From: Plectrocnemia conspersa
Lineage: Eukaryota; Arthropoda; Insecta; Trichoptera; Polycentropodidae
Length of the DNA stretch: 64,000 nucleotides
Reading direction: 5' to 3'
NCBI GenBank assembly: GCA_009617715.1
Contig: VTFK01000145.1
Span: 718,486 to 782,485, forward strand
A program made the position numbers and the translations under genes. Below are positions 46,951 through 59,400 of this stretch, in pieces. The stretch's first letter is position 1. Every line of letters begins with the position of its first letter. The notes below the pieces were generated by a model that was not told where the DNA came from, did not search any database, and saw nothing but the letters and a program-made list of their open reading frames with translations.

Positions 46951-48600
46951 AAAAAATAAAAAAAGCTTATATTGCATGGCCTTCTGTCAGTCTTTGATTA
47001 GATTAAATGATAAAATAAATATTTTTGTTGTATGCCTAACTAAAAGGGGATAATCTGTATAGATTTTTTTGAAAAGATTTTTTGATCCAGTTTATCGAAA
47101 TATATTTACTTAAGGTATTATTTTTTAATATAGCTAGCCAAAATTAAAAATTGTGTAATAATATCAATTTAAACTAGATTCTTAAAAAAAAAATCTGGTA
47201 AAAATAAAAATGCTGACATTTTAGCTTAAGATTTCATTTAAAACATAAATCTGTAATTATTTTTATTATTATTGTTATTTTGAACAGTAATTAATAATAA
47301 AAAGTCTAAATATAAATAAACAAAAGTTTTTAAATCTCAACAGTGACATAATAAAAGCAAAAAAACGTAATATTTAAGACTATTTAAGGATAAAGCATAT
47401 CGTGACAAAGTATAAAGTGTTTGTATATTGCATCATGAATATATTTATGGTAATTCATCAGATGATATTATTATATGATTTATTCATTTAAGCAGTTGTG
47501 CCATTTCCATTTATAAGATTAAACTTATATTGTTTTCAAAAAGTTTCTAATTAAGGAATCGAAAGACAAAACTTTATATAGAAACAGAATTGAATATGTC
47601 GTGTCTGAGTTGCGACTTAAAGTTTGGATGCAACGCGCTTTTGTATAATAAAGCTGTGCAAAGTTGATGGCGGTTAAACTTTGTTACTGTTGAACAATTA
47701 AGCACACATATAAATATAAAACTCATTATTTACTTATTTAAATTGAATTTTGTATAGAAAAACGTATAGTATTTGTTAGCATATATTTATAAAACATTTT
47801 GTGCAATACCAAATTTATTTTAAATATATATAAATAAATATACTTAGTTACAGATTCATACTTCTGTATTTTTTATAATTTATTCCAATAACAACTTTTA
47901 ATGCTTTATTAAAAATATTAAATAAAAGTATTTTAACTATTTTTTATCATTTAAATAATATTTAAATAAATAAAACAAAACTTTAACAAAGTAAAGGTCT
48001 TAAGTATACAATAGATGTTTCATAACTATCTGTTCAAATTTAAATTTTTTTTTTTTTTAGACATAACTATTCTGGTTACTTTTTGTCATTATAAAAACGA
48101 TTGTAGTTTTACAATATTTATTAAATTATGTATGTTTTTTTAAAAGCTACGTTTCATTAATATTTCAAAGTCAACCAAAGTTAAACTTTAAATGCAACTC
48201 TACCATATACATATGTATGCACAATATAAATATACATAAATGTACTTTTTATATAAAATTGTATAAATATTCTAGGACCCTTTAGTATTTGCTAGCATTG
48301 AATATTTAAAGAAAAAATAGTCCTTAATGTAGTGCCCCGTATAGATAATTTTTTTTGTATATTTTACTTTGAGAAAACGACTTTTTATTCATGTATGTAT
48401 TTACATATAAATTGTCATTTTCTTTAATCAGAATATTTAGCTTTAAGATAATTTTAATAACAAAGTGGTTTTCAAACCGCGAAATATTAGGTTTTAGAAG
48501 CGAAGGAAATTGCATTGAACGTGGCCATAAAAACGAGGCAAAAAAAAGGATGAAACAATACATAGTTTTTTAATGAATTTTATTGATAGCAATTCATTGA
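46951..48600. other. AT-rich gene-free stretch
   Basis: Contains a T14 run at 48045-48058. Open frames near 48324-48573 overlap on both strands and are low complexity. Confidence 0.5.
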
Positions 48601-48639
48601 GTTAGTACCAAATCGTTTGATGTAAAGCGCAGTGAAATA

Positions 48640-49230
48640 TGGCCGGGAAATAATGCTTTGTTTGTGACATTGCTTAAACTCACAGTAAATTTTAAGAATT
48701 CTAAAACTATAAATAAGATAAATAAATCTGCAAAGCAAGCTAAAGTTAGCTCAGAGGAAATTTTGAATATCAATAAACTTAAAAAATAAAAAGTCCTGGA
48801 ATAGACAGATTAGATAACAAAATAATTAAAAACCTTTCTGGAAATTGCATTTATAACGCTTGCTTGTCTTTTAGATATTTTCCAAACACTTAGAAAACCA
48901 ATATTTCAGTCTAGAGCTAATAATTTATTATAGTTATCCATTGCAGTAATTAAAAAAAATTAATAGTTATAAAAATATAAACAAACAATTTACAGACAAC
49001 ACATCAACGTAACAGTTTGAAGAAGCATATATGCGCTACTTTTTGTACAAAAAAAAATAAAAAAGCTTTCGAGACGGTATTTCCTTTCGTATTTTTCTAC
49101 CATTCACTTTAACATATTGAGAGTAGATTTTCAACGCTTCTTAATTTTAAAACCAAAATAGGAAACAAATTGATTGTCGAGAATGACATGATATTGGAAA
49201 TAGCGACAACTCAACCGCAAATTTTGAGGC
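48640..49230 (+). pseudogene. Decayed LINE reverse-transcriptase relic
   Basis: Near 48793-48900 one frame reads KSPGIDRLDNKIIKNL and, a little later, FRYFPNT followed by a stop and K, which fits the K(K/A)(S/A)PGxDG-xxxxxLK and FPxxWK blocks just upstream of the RT domain in jockey-like LINEs. About 160 bases later KAFETVF could be the degraded FEKAFDxVW block. The YADD region was not found. Frameshifts and stops abound. Family cannot be named. Confidence 0.55.
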
Positions 49231-49900
49231 TAATTAAAAAGTTATAATCTCAACCTTTGCACTAAATATGTTAAATTAATATGTTCAAGTATAAAGTCAA
49301 TAAAACTTTATCCAATTAAAATTACCTATATAGCATGGTTATGAATCACTTGGTTTCTATAAAATAGGGTCGCGACTCGAAAGAAACCAGTGGCTTAAAA
49401 CACATATTAATGGTTCTATTTATTCAACTAAAATTATCACTTAAACCATAGATTTGTTTCATATTTGTTTTTCTACTTAAATTGTAAAAGGTTTTTTGTT
49501 ATTATAATATACTTAAAATATAACGAATAACGTTTTATCTATTCCTATTTTTTAACATACTGTAGCTAATAAAATAATTGCAAACATGCAAAGGTTATAA
49601 GCAAGGTTACGTATTGTTTATAATGGAATATTTGTAAAATTAAATATATTACTAAAAAAACACGTTTTATGAGAAAAATTTATGTGTTTTATGTACATAA
49701 AACAACAATATTATTACAACGTCCGAGTAAGAGGTATATTAAAATATGTTTGAAACACTATGATAATAATACATAAATCACTGCTTTAAGCAATAAATTT
49801 GTTTTAAGCTATTTTTATTAAATTACAGAAAAACCTACGCAATAACCAATTATATGGAAAAGACATTTTACACGCTATAAATTTAAAAACACTAAAGATA
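49231..49900. other. AT-rich gene-free stretch
   Basis: Nothing recognisable is visible. Confidence 0.5.
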
Positions 49901-50330
49901 ATAGTGCGATTGTTATTAAAGCGATTACTTTCATACACGTTTGCAAATTAAACGTATTCGTCGGCAGGGAGCTCCTTTTGTGCCGAGGGCCATTATTCTT
50001 CTTCGTGCCGCATTATCTTTGGCACGAAATCTGAAATTTCCAAAAAGCAAAAACCAAAGAAAAGCTCATTTCTGTTCGTGTACCTCGCGTGAAGATAATT
50101 CAACTTAACGTGGGGGGCATTTCTGGGTGGTCCGATGGAGGTCTTCAGCAATAATTCATTTAGATTTCTTACAAATTGCAGCAGCAACCGACCCCTTCCT
50201 TTTAATGCACGACCAAACTTATAACTCGTTCTTATCCGTTTGACAATGCTTTATTGCGGAACGCTTACGGATTTCGTGTCGGTGTGTTGCTGTTTTTTAT
50301 TTTATATTTTTTTCTTCCTGATCCGAACGA
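49901..50330. promoter_or_regulatory. GC-richer island
   Basis: Holds GTCGGCAGGGAGCTCC, GTGCCGAGGGCC, GTGGGGGGCATTTCTGGG and CGTGTCGGTGTG. GTGCC words on both strands near 49979-50025 can pair. The minus-strand frame at 50187-49993 has no recognisable domain. Confidence 0.3.
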
Positions 50331-51670
50331 ACAAGTTTTTCAATCTTATAAGTAATTGAAAAAAAGTCGTATTTTATAACACCAATATTACTGTAGACCA
50401 CCACTGCCACCCTTGTTTTAATAGTGTTATTTTATAGTACCATATTAATTAAAAATAAACTCAAATCAATTATGCTGAATTAAATACATAATATATTAGG
50501 TACAAGAAACTTAGTGAAAAGCATAATTTATATTTCATGAACTAAATGTATTAGGTTCACAATTAAAAAAAATAATACGAATCAAATCAAGCAAAAAATA
50601 TTGATTTACCTAAACGGAGTTTTTCGGATTCTAGACTGAGAACTTAGCTATAAATCAGGTAGCATATGCTCATACCTAAACTATACGCCATACAAATTAT
50701 GTTAAAATTTCCACTATTCCAGTAAAAGGATAAACTAGTGACCATATATTGTAATTATTAGGAATTTAGTGCATCGCTGTTAAATATCTTGTCTCGGCCT
50801 TCTACCAGGCGCAATATTATGCATTCGATGTAAGAAGAGTAATCTTATCCTATTGCGATGCAATGCAATGGGATAAAACGAAACCTTTTCGGGGCATGTG
50901 AAATGTATGAACCATAATCATTTATTTTAAATAAAAATAAATATTTTATGTTATATTTCTTGAACAAAAATAAGTTTCGGGGGCAAACTGTCTGGCTGGG
51001 TAGACATAAAACCAATCCAATCAAAATAAATCAAAACACCTCGGCTGATAGTATATCAATGAGCAAAGTTTTTCAAACTAAAATTTTTTATGTTATTGCA
51101 AAATTGAAAAGTAAAATCGTTACGATATATGAAGATAAATTAAATAACACAGTAATCAAAGAACTTCCAAAAATATTTTTCATTAACTTACAAACATTTT
51201 TATCGAGTGCTTATTTTTAGAAAAAATCACCATTTGAAAAACCGCACAGATTCACAGACTAAGAAACCAGAGGAAAAAAGCTACAACTCAGATAAATTAC
51301 CGCCGTTTTAGTTGATTGTAAAATATTTGAAAAAAATAATAATATTGCACTTAAATGAATGTCTGAGGAATAATATTATGAACGAATAAATATGTATTTA
51401 TCATTCCAAATATTTTGTACAAATTATAAATGGTTGCCATGGTTACAAACCAATTATTTATAATTAAATCATATGTGCGTTTAAATGCTTCTATACATTT
51501 TTGTATAAACGATTTATGAAAAATATCCGTTTGTAATATAATATAATATGCACTCACCAAATTTTTCAGCATCCTTTTTCTGCTTACAACTGTCACGGAC
51601 ACAATTATTTTTATCATTACACTTATAAACCACACTTTATCACTATTAATATTTATTTTTATTATTTACA
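50331..51670. other. AT-rich gene-free stretch
   Basis: A plus-strand frame of 90 codons (50948-51220) and a minus-strand frame of 94 codons (51635-51351) match nothing I recognise. The latter could be residual 3' sequence of the adjoining piggyBac-like relic. Confidence 0.45.
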
Positions 51671-51679
51671 CTATTCACA

Positions 51680-52439
51680 TTTTTTGATACGTATAAAAAC
51701 ATTCGTCAATATGAAGAGGAATTGCACAACTTCTGCATCTTTCCTTATTCCATGCAGAGCAAGCGCACCACATTTTCTTCTCACATATTTCTCTCCACAT
51801 TTTATTTTAATTGGCTGATGGTTTTTAAGCTTATCCGAAAGCCTTTCTGATGGATCGACAGCACGGGCACGGCAAGATGTGGTAGAATCTTGTGATCGAT
51901 AGATTTCACTGAATACTGCATCCATCCTTAGCCTTATTCGAAAGAAAATCTTTGAATTTAACTTGGCTGTTACGATTCAAATTTTAATATACACTGAACG
52001 AATAAAACAATGCGCATTGAAATAAATGAAAAAAACAATTGAATAAACATTTTTTTAAACATTGAAATAAATAAAAAAAAACAATGGAATAAACATGTTT
52101 GGCGATGATTTAAATTTGTTTCCGAAACTATTATTTCGAATAAATCATCGACAGTAAATAAATTGGCCACTTCTTCGATGCTTTAATTATAATTGGGAAA
52201 ACTTGTTTACCTGTAATACCTTCGAAATCTTGATTATCGCTTGTTGGATCAAATTCACTCCAGTCTTCTGGGATAATATCACTATCACTGAATGAAAGTA
52301 AATTCATAACACGCGGTCTATGTTTACGTATACTTGAATTATAATCATTTTCTCACATATCACTATATTCACAATCACTGGGGGCGTTGGACAACGCGTC
52401 TTAGAAATTTTCCAAAAAGGTTTCATCTCTTTCGTTCAT
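51680..52439 (-). pseudogene. piggyBac-like transposase relic with deleted catalytic core
   Basis: Reading the minus strand from an ATG at 52439: an acidic Asp/Ser-rich N-terminus with SFSDSDIIPEDWSEFDPTSD, then NQDFEGITGKQVFPI (compare the F-GxxG-(I/N)xxP block of piggyBac proteins), and after one frameshift NLFTVDDLFEIIVSETNLNH, which matches the conserved FF-DDLxExIVxETNxYA block. Next comes an A/T-rich insert with a tandem duplication, then a C-terminal part (51925-51680) with ERLSDKLKNHQPIKIKCGEK, VRRKCGALALHGIRKDA and, in another frame, CAIPLHIDECFYTYQK, the cysteine-rich tail. Only about 185 of the usual 550-600 residues remain, and all catalytic aspartates are missing. CCC-type ends and flanking TTAA were not identified with confidence. 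Confidence 0.85.
52015..52096. repeat. Tandem duplication inside the piggyBac-like relic
   Basis: Units at 52015-52050 and 52060-52096 both read CATTGAAATAAAT...CAAT-GAATAAACAT, spaced by 45 bases. The duplication sits where the transposase core is missing. Confidence 0.85.
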
Positions 52440-53100
52440 TTTAAGGAGAATAAATATATATTTTTTTTAATTAAAATCACACACAAAAAGTTCACTGAGA
52501 GAAAAACAATTTTTGAGATACGTTTCAATCGATAGTTTAGAAGAGACTAAATATACTGCATTCCTTGGATTATAAAATACATTTTTTTATTTGTGTGGAA
52601 TTCCTGAATTCGGGGTGCGTCATATACTCTAATTAATTAATTTTCAAAAGGTATGTCTATATATATTTATGCAAAAAATCATAAAGAAGCTTTATTAAAT
52701 TTCAATAAAATATCTTTACAAGTTATAGGGAATTAAGTAAAAAATATAATTGTTTGTTATTATTCTGCCAAATCGCCCGGCAAAGTTTGGCAAAAAAAAA
52801 TCCTTGATTTGTGTTATGAGTTTTACAAAACAACCATTACACCATACATTCTTAAACAGTATTGTAAACCCTAGGAGCGGTTATTGCAATATGTTTATTG
52901 TTATCGAAATCCTCCTAAAAAAATATAGAAATCCAATTTTCTACGTAAAAATTCAGACTTTGTCTCACAAGCAAATCTCTGTATCGACTCTAAACAAGTC
53001 CATAAATACTTTAAACCGAAAATTTACTAGATTCAATTATGAAAGTGTCAAAGAATTCTACGTAACGTGGCTAACCTAAGCCACAAATCAATAAATCGAA
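52440..53100. other. AT-rich gene-free stretch upstream of the piggyBac-like relic
   Basis: GGAATTCCTGAATTCG (52598-52613) followed by GGGGTGCGTCATATAC and AATTAATTAA could include the 5' end of the relic, but no matching opposite terminus was found. A 109-codon plus-strand frame (52750-53079) resembles nothing known to me. Confidence 0.4.
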
Positions 53101-53104
53101 ATAA

Positions 53105-53340
53105 GCAACAACGCTACAACCATGAAAGTGGTTCTGAGCGAATTGCTTTTTATATTCTGCACAAAACGCAAGCGGATTTGGGGCGTGCACATTCGGCTAA
53201 ATTGCACCGATGCAATTGCAATTCCCGCGCGGAGAATTCATAAGGAAACTTGCACCGTTAACTGGATAACTGATCGGAAAATTCAACAAATGATCCCAGC
53301 GGATATTTATCGCGTTGTATGTTATGTGGAATTGTAAAAT
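53105..53340. promoter_or_regulatory. GC-richer island with ATTGCA inverted repeat
   Basis: ATTGCA-CCGA-TGCAAT near 53199-53214 is a perfect 6-bp inverted repeat continuing into TGCAATTGCA. These words resemble C/EBP or POU half-sites. A plus-strand frame of 71 codons (53122-53337, ATG start) crosses it with no domain. Confidence 0.3.
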
Positions 53341-53902
53341 TGCGGTTAAGATTTATAGCTATTAGCAAGCTAGTACATTATATGATTTAATATAATAGCA
53401 ACCTTTAAAATTTTGATTTGTTGTATGAATCGGTACTTCTAACCAGTTATAGTTATAACTGATTTTACCAAAACATAGTAGAGCATACAAATAAGTTTTA
53501 AGAATCTAAAATATTATTTCAACAATTTAAGTTTTTAAAAGTATTTTTAAATTATACAGTAAAGCTTTTTTAAGTCATGATTTTTATCAAAGCTTGAAAG
53601 AATTTTTTATTTAGACTAATAATATACACCCATTTTTCAGGATGCTAAGGTTCGTCTTCCAGGTGTCCCTTATGAGCAAAATTATTGCGATCCCTTCCTG
53701 ACGATGACAAAAATAACGTATAACAATACAATTGGTTCCGCGATACAATGCGTATTATTTATATAAGTATATCAATGACCATTTCTTCTTTTTATGTATT
53801 TAGTTACGGTGTTTAAGACTCGGGTATTTTGTAAATCATTGGTGTTCCTTGATCGCTTTTAATTAAGCAATTGTATATGATCCAATACAGTGTCATAAGT
53901 AT
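53341..53902. other. AT-rich gene-free stretch
   Basis: Nothing recognisable before the long-TIR element. Confidence 0.5.
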
Positions 53903-53919
53903 ATAAATGCAGGTTCTCG

Positions 53920-54144
53920 GATTTTTCTGGACATAAATTTGGTGGACAGATTTTTGCCAAGAACTTTCCTGACACTGATTTTTCCAGACATTATTTTTGC
54001 AGACACTGATTATTTCAGATAAATATATATTTAAAATTATATTTAAAACAATGTAAGGTAAATATTTAAATTGTTAAAATTTTAAATACAGTCAATGTAG
54101 CATTTAACTTGATTTAAATCCAATGAATCAATATTTTTGCTTGG
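53920..54144 (+). repeat. Left terminal inverted repeat
   Basis: The outer 100 bases contain several copies of a (T/C)CTGGACA / CCAGACA-like word spaced by 15-30 bases, so the arm has its own short sub-repeats. The inner 100 bases match the right arm more evenly. Its inner limit was judged by eye. Confidence 0.75.
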
Positions 54145-55370
54145 TGAAAAAAGTTTTTTAAAAATATTCGTTGTAGGCATTTTGATTATTTTATAACATT
54201 TATAACTAGTTGACAATTAATATTAAATAAAAATTAATTAGAACTTTATAGCAGCGGCCTTTATGAAAATAAATGTCAAATTTCAGATGTGGTCAGCAAA
54301 TAAAAACTGTACACAAATTCAATGTGAGCTATTTTTACTCACTAATTTGTGCATTGTTATTCACCGACAAAGTCATTCCCAAATATATACCTCAAGATAA
54401 TTTTCATTACTTGTGTTTTATATGCATATGGCAACCTTGATCGCGTATTAATTATCTTTTTCCATTATTTAAAGTGGCATTTTTTTCTAAATCCGTTGAG
54501 AAGGAACATTATAAAACATAATAGTAGTGACATATAATAAAATAAATGACTCACGTAGATTCAAACATTTTCTTTCTATAGTCCATTACGTTACATTTGT
54601 GATAATTATTTTTTATGAAAGATTCCTAGTTCAACAGAATTTGGGTTTATGTGGTCACGCCCCAATCAACTAGTATCATATTTTTTTAGCATTTGGTCAA
54701 TTTGTTAAAAAAATACGACCCATTGTTACGAAAATGTATGAAAATCAATCTGAAAAATAATTTTGCAAAATCATATATGCGGAGTCATTAGTTCAAAGTA
54801 GGATTATAATAATAAGAATACTACTTGATATATAAAGGGATTGTCGTATTCATCAACTGAACCATTAATCTATTCAATTGGAAGGAAGGATTAACGTATA
54901 TCATCATAAAACGGACTAGTTCCACTCGCGATAAAAGCATTTTTTACCGTCAAGAAAAAAAAAAAAAAAATACACTTAATAAATTATTTGATTATTACAA
55001 GTATTACAATACCATAATTTTGTTACTAGTGTAGTAATTTGCTTCATAACAGTTTCACATTTTCATTGATATATTGAAATACATCATAATCTGATAAAAC
55101 TATTTATTTTATAATTCTACACTACAATTATGATATTTTACTTATAATAAAAAAATAATTTAAAAAAAGTAACCTAAAGCTATGTATGTACAATAGTAAT
55201 TAAAATAGACCATTTAGGCAAGACAATAGAAAAAATAATTGAAGTTAAGCAAAGGATTAATTTTATTACATAACACTACTGTTTTATAAAGATCTTTTTG
55301 AACGGTTTTAGACAAAAATTACGTTTTCTATAATGGAAAATAGTAATCAAGACGAACCCTTTTTTTTACA

Positions 55371-55574
55371 AAGTATAAATATTAATTCATTAGATTTATT
55401 TCAAGTTGATTGCTACATTGAATTCAGTAGTTTAAAATTCAACAATCCAAATGTTTACTTTATTTTTTTAATAAAATATTAAACATATTTTTTTGTCCGG
55501 AATAATCGGTGTCCGCAAAAATCTGTTTTCAAAATTTAAAATTCGTGTCCGGAATAACATTGTCTGGAAAAATC
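55371..55574 (-). repeat. Right terminal inverted repeat
   Basis: Reverse complement of the left arm with gaps. GTCCGGAATAA occurs twice and GTCTGGAAAAATC once, corresponding to the sub-repeats of the left arm. The arm has lost part of the sub-repeat region relative to the left. Confidence 0.75.
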
Positions 55575-55599
55575 ATAAATGCACAATCCGAGCAGAATA

Positions 55600-56095
55600 A
55601 ATGTTAAAAAGTCTGATTTAAATTTAAAAAGATGGTTTATTAATAATAAACCTCAACCAGCAGTGCTACAAGCCAGATTTTGATTGGCTAGCATACAAAA
55701 TAATTTTACGCCGGCCGATAAGCAATATTTGACATTTAAATTCTGCTATATATGACAACGTCTTAATCGTAGTTCTTTGCGCAAAGTAATTGACAATTTG
55801 GGTTGTCTTTCTAAAAATTACTCGTTTGTTATATTCTAAATATAAATATTTAAATATGACATGACCTCAAGAGTCAATTAGGTAACCGAGTAGTTAAACT
55901 ACCACAACAAGTACACGTATGTATTAAAAATATGGTTTTCTTACTATAATTAATAATAAATCCAATAAGGTTTTTAATTAATAAAAAGTCTTAAATACGT
56001 TATATTTTTTTTAATATGGTTATATTATATTTAAATGAAAATATAAATTTACTAAAAAACATACCTTAAATACAGTAATACACAACAAGAGAGCA
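55600..56095. other. AT-rich gene-free stretch
   Basis: Nothing recognisable apart from a short GACATGACCTCAAGAG patch. Confidence 0.5.
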
Positions 56096-56470
56096 CTTGT
56101 AAAATACAAATAAATAACGCTACTGGAAACTCGGTTTACGGAGCACATTACCCGGGGGCACAGACTCTTAAGAACACGCTATATATAGGTTTTTGTCGGC
56201 AGGGTTTGTTCTGGTGTTGCTTGTGTATGATGCTATAAACACTGCGATTTCTGAGGGCACCGTTGGTCTCATCTAAGGGTGTCTTAAATGTAGTCTCGAT
56301 CAGTCAAAGTTAAAAGCTTAATGTAAAAGTCCAATGCTAAAAGCTTGGCAAAAGACCTAAGCCCCCATCATCAGACTTTTGTTTCAAGAAAGCTGCGCGC
56401 CGTATGCTTTTATCAACAACTTAAGATACAGGCATTCCTGGCGACTAGCATAGGAAAAGGGTTTTTTTAG
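56096..56470. promoter_or_regulatory. GC-richer island
   Basis: Contains CCCGGGGGCACAG, TGTCGGCAGGG and a doubled (T)AAAAGCTT word near 56310 and 56338. No coding frame. Confidence 0.3.
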
Positions 56471-57480
56471 AAACCACCAGAAACGTGTAAATAATTAAAA
56501 AATATTTTAATAATATAATAACTTTCTATGTTGCTCAAATGTTTATAAAATCAGTTTTAAAGTATTTATAAAACCATTGGAAAGCAATTTAAAATTTATG
56601 TGGTATAAAAAAATGTCGCTATTGTACTTTCGGGTTACATTTTTATTTCCACAACGACATTGAAATACAAAAAGGGCCATTCAATACCTGTTGATGTTTT
56701 GTTATTCTCGTTTTGTGTGAAAGTCAACTTTGAGTTATTGTTAACATTCTCTTAACCCATTTTTAGGGCTGAAACCTTAACCAAACAACGTTATTTGTCA
56801 TTTGCTTTGAATCATTGATTATTTACAAAACTAATATATAATATAACAAAACATATTGCGTCAGAGCCTGCGCCGCCTTTCAAAAGCTGCATGTTTCTAA
56901 TATATTTCTTAAAATACATAGCGCTTTTAAAGTTACTATATGATAAATTTATGTAATATTTAGTATGTGTATTTCATTTAAAGTTTTAGAAGCAGAAGTA
57001 AATGTTTAAAACGCATTTTATATAATTCAGAATAAAATATAAGTATTTTTAATTTTTTTTGTTTGAAAATAAATTAATTTTCGATTTTTGTTTAATTTTT
57101 CTATTTTACAGGTAAAGTAATTAAATAATACATTAAATAAAATTGATTTTTAATAGTTTATAAGATCTGATCCTTTAATATATTTTTAGCGTTTGTTTAT
57201 ATTTTTAGTATCTTTGGAGCATTACTGTGACATTTTTTTTCTGTATATTATAGTTACTTTCTGGGATGTATTATTTTACCATATTTAAATTTAAAAAAGT
57301 GTTTGTAATTGGCAGCCCAATTTATCGTTATATTATAATTTAAAATTAAATTCTAAAACAAAGGTCACATCTAATAATAAAAAATATATACTTTCACAAT
57401 ATAATAAAACTTCTAGAAATACATATTCTTGTAAAAAAAAATCCTATTACCTTTTGCTTATTATGTATTACCGTATTTTA
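56471..57480. other. AT-rich gene-free stretch
   Basis: One GC-richer word (GAGCCTGCGCCGCC near 56863). No gene is seen. Confidence 0.5.
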
Positions 57481-57935
57481 TAAGCCAAGTCACTCGAAAG
57501 CCGGATGATTCATATAACATATAATATTTTTACTCGTCCCTGCTTAAAAGCACTTGTTTAAGTCTTGTCAACGACGATAACAAGAACGTAAAGAGCCCGT
57601 GATGGATGAGAATGTGAAATATGACCGCTGGGGTCATTACGACCCAGTGCCGTGAGTGAAATGTCAAAATAATTTATCGTCCTTGTATGTGATCGAGTTC
57701 AAAATGTTACCAAGTAGCATATAACATTTGTATGTTTATATTATAATAATACTTCCGGAGTGATACAATAATAAAAATCGCACAATATTGTTCAATACCG
57801 AGTGATTTCCTTGCGGGTTCGGAAAAGTTAGGCGCGAAAACTCGTTCTAAAACGAGTTTTCCGATAAAAAACGCGAGACGTCAATACGATTTTGATTTTA
57901 TAGTCGACAACAATTTTCGCATGAGAAAACATATA
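57481..57935. promoter_or_regulatory. GC-richer island
   Basis: Contains CGCTGGGGTCATTACGACCC, whose GGGTC and GACCC words pair, and AAACTCG-TTCTAAAACGAGTTTT, a further inverted repeat (AAAACTCG with CGAGTTTT, near 57837-57861). No coding frame. Confidence 0.35.
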
Positions 57936-58715
57936 TGTATATAGTTGCAGAAACTGTTTTCAATTCCCGTCAGATGTTAGTAAAATATTTGTGTACAAAG
58001 AAGTTATATCGACGATGCTAAATATATGTACAGTCCGGTTTAGAAATCTATAATTATTTATTATTAATTATTAATAAAATGGATCAGTTGTACCTACAAG
58101 TAAAAAATAGTAGTTTAAACTCTTGCATTAACATATATTATGAAACATAAAGTTATTTAATATGGTAATAGTTGAGTTTATAAGAAAATATAAAATGTAA
58201 TTTTTTTTATATTCAAATAAATTTTGATAAAAAAATCATTGATACTTTGTCATAATATATTAACAATATCTTGTAATGAAGAAAGGTTTTTTTTCAATCC
58301 CTACGCGTGATCAAGTATTTTTTGCTCCAGCTTTAAAGAGATAGGACAAATCTGCAAAATATTATTGATTAAATATAATGTTCAAGTAAAGTAAAATACA
58401 ATTATGCGTATACTCTTATAAATATTTCGCTAGTTTATATAAATATAATAATACACAAATACTATTCAAGAAGTGTTAAATGTATGAGAAGCTATTTTAT
58501 TTAATACTGTTACTAATTAATTTTTATTGACTAGCTACTATTATTATATTCATAGTTTATCTGTTTTTATGTTCATATATGTTCATATATATATAAATAT
58601 GTATTTTTTGAAACTCAATTTTGATTTAAACCGATCTCTTCTATATGTGCATATATAGGTAGGCTTATATTTAAATTTATTTAAAAATAAATATATGTAT
58701 ATATTTTTTCTTAAC
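57936..58715. other. AT-rich gene-free stretch
   Basis: Doubled GTTCATATAT near 58571-58590. Nothing else is recognised. Confidence 0.5.
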
Positions 58716-59400
58716 ACACAAAACAATGGCGCCAGCTGAAGTATGACACTACATCAATCATATCCCTCCAGCTAAACAACAATGGAGGCATTTTAGTCCT
58801 TTCTCCTCTTAATGCAAAGTTGCTCTTAGTATTTGTCATTAAGTCACGAACAATGGGTATTTCGAGTCGTTTTATGACTTGATTAAAACTTATTTATAAT
58901 TAATTTACGCTTCGTATTAGAGCTGAGCATTTGCTTTTGCACTACCGCATCTACAAAGGAGAATTGTACTAACAAACAAGCACTACATAAGCCGCTAAGT
59001 AATATGATGTTTAGCTTTTAAAAGCTCTAGTTCTAGAGAAATGCGAAACTAGTACAGGTACTCGTAAAAGAGGAAGAGAGAGAGGGTCAAAGGCCAACCT
59101 CTAATAATTTAATGGTAGACACGCTTGATACGGCCGCCGAAAAGCTCTCTCCTAATCAAAGTCAAACCGAATACCACTTAAAAGTTTAGCGAGATTCGGA
59201 TTTAATGCCTAGACGAAAGCCTGTTTCCGCCTTCGACGGCTTTGGATCTGTCTAGTCTTTTTAACGGTGACACCCAGGCGAAAACTAGATGGTATTAGGT
59301 GCGCAAATAGGTTAAACCGGTATACGACGTTAAGTATATAACACGATTATGAAAATAGGCTGCAGACAAGAAGGGCAAACTGCTGGGGTGAAGATAAATA
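58716..59400. promoter_or_regulatory. Long GC-richer island
   Basis: Includes a purine AGGAAGAGAGAGAGGG tract (59070-59085), ATACGGCCGCCG, TTCCGCCTTCGACGGC and an approximate CTAGTTCTAGAG palindrome near 59027. No coding frame. Confidence 0.3.

Larger units (their letters stand above)
53912..55574. mobile_element. Non-autonomous DNA transposon-like element with TIRs over 200 bp
   Basis: The left arm (about 53920-54144) and right arm (about 55371-55574) are imperfect inverted repeats of each other. Outer ends carry GATTTTTC(T/C)(G/A)GACA on the left and TGTCTGGAAAAATC on the right. Farther in, TTTTTGC(A/G)GACAC(T/C)GATTATT and a block around TCAATGTAGCA are shared. The interior of about 1.2 kb has no transposase motif and no frame of note. 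ATAAATGCA occurs at 53903-53911 and again at 55575-55583 directly outside the right end, a candidate 9-bp target-site duplication, though 8 bases separate it from the left arm. Long TIRs with a 9-bp duplication would fit Mutator-like elements, but this is inference. Confidence 0.75.

Noticed and set aside
46435..47053. Opposed open frames of 108 and 163 codons as coding genes
   Set aside because: They overlap on opposite strands in a GC-rich island, one starts at a non-ATG codon, neither has a recognisable domain, and the plus frame ends in low complexity.
52598..52640. piggyBac-type terminal repeat
   Set aside because: The sequence near GGGGTGCG and TTAATTAA looks tempting, but no inverted counterpart was found beyond the C-terminal side of the relic.
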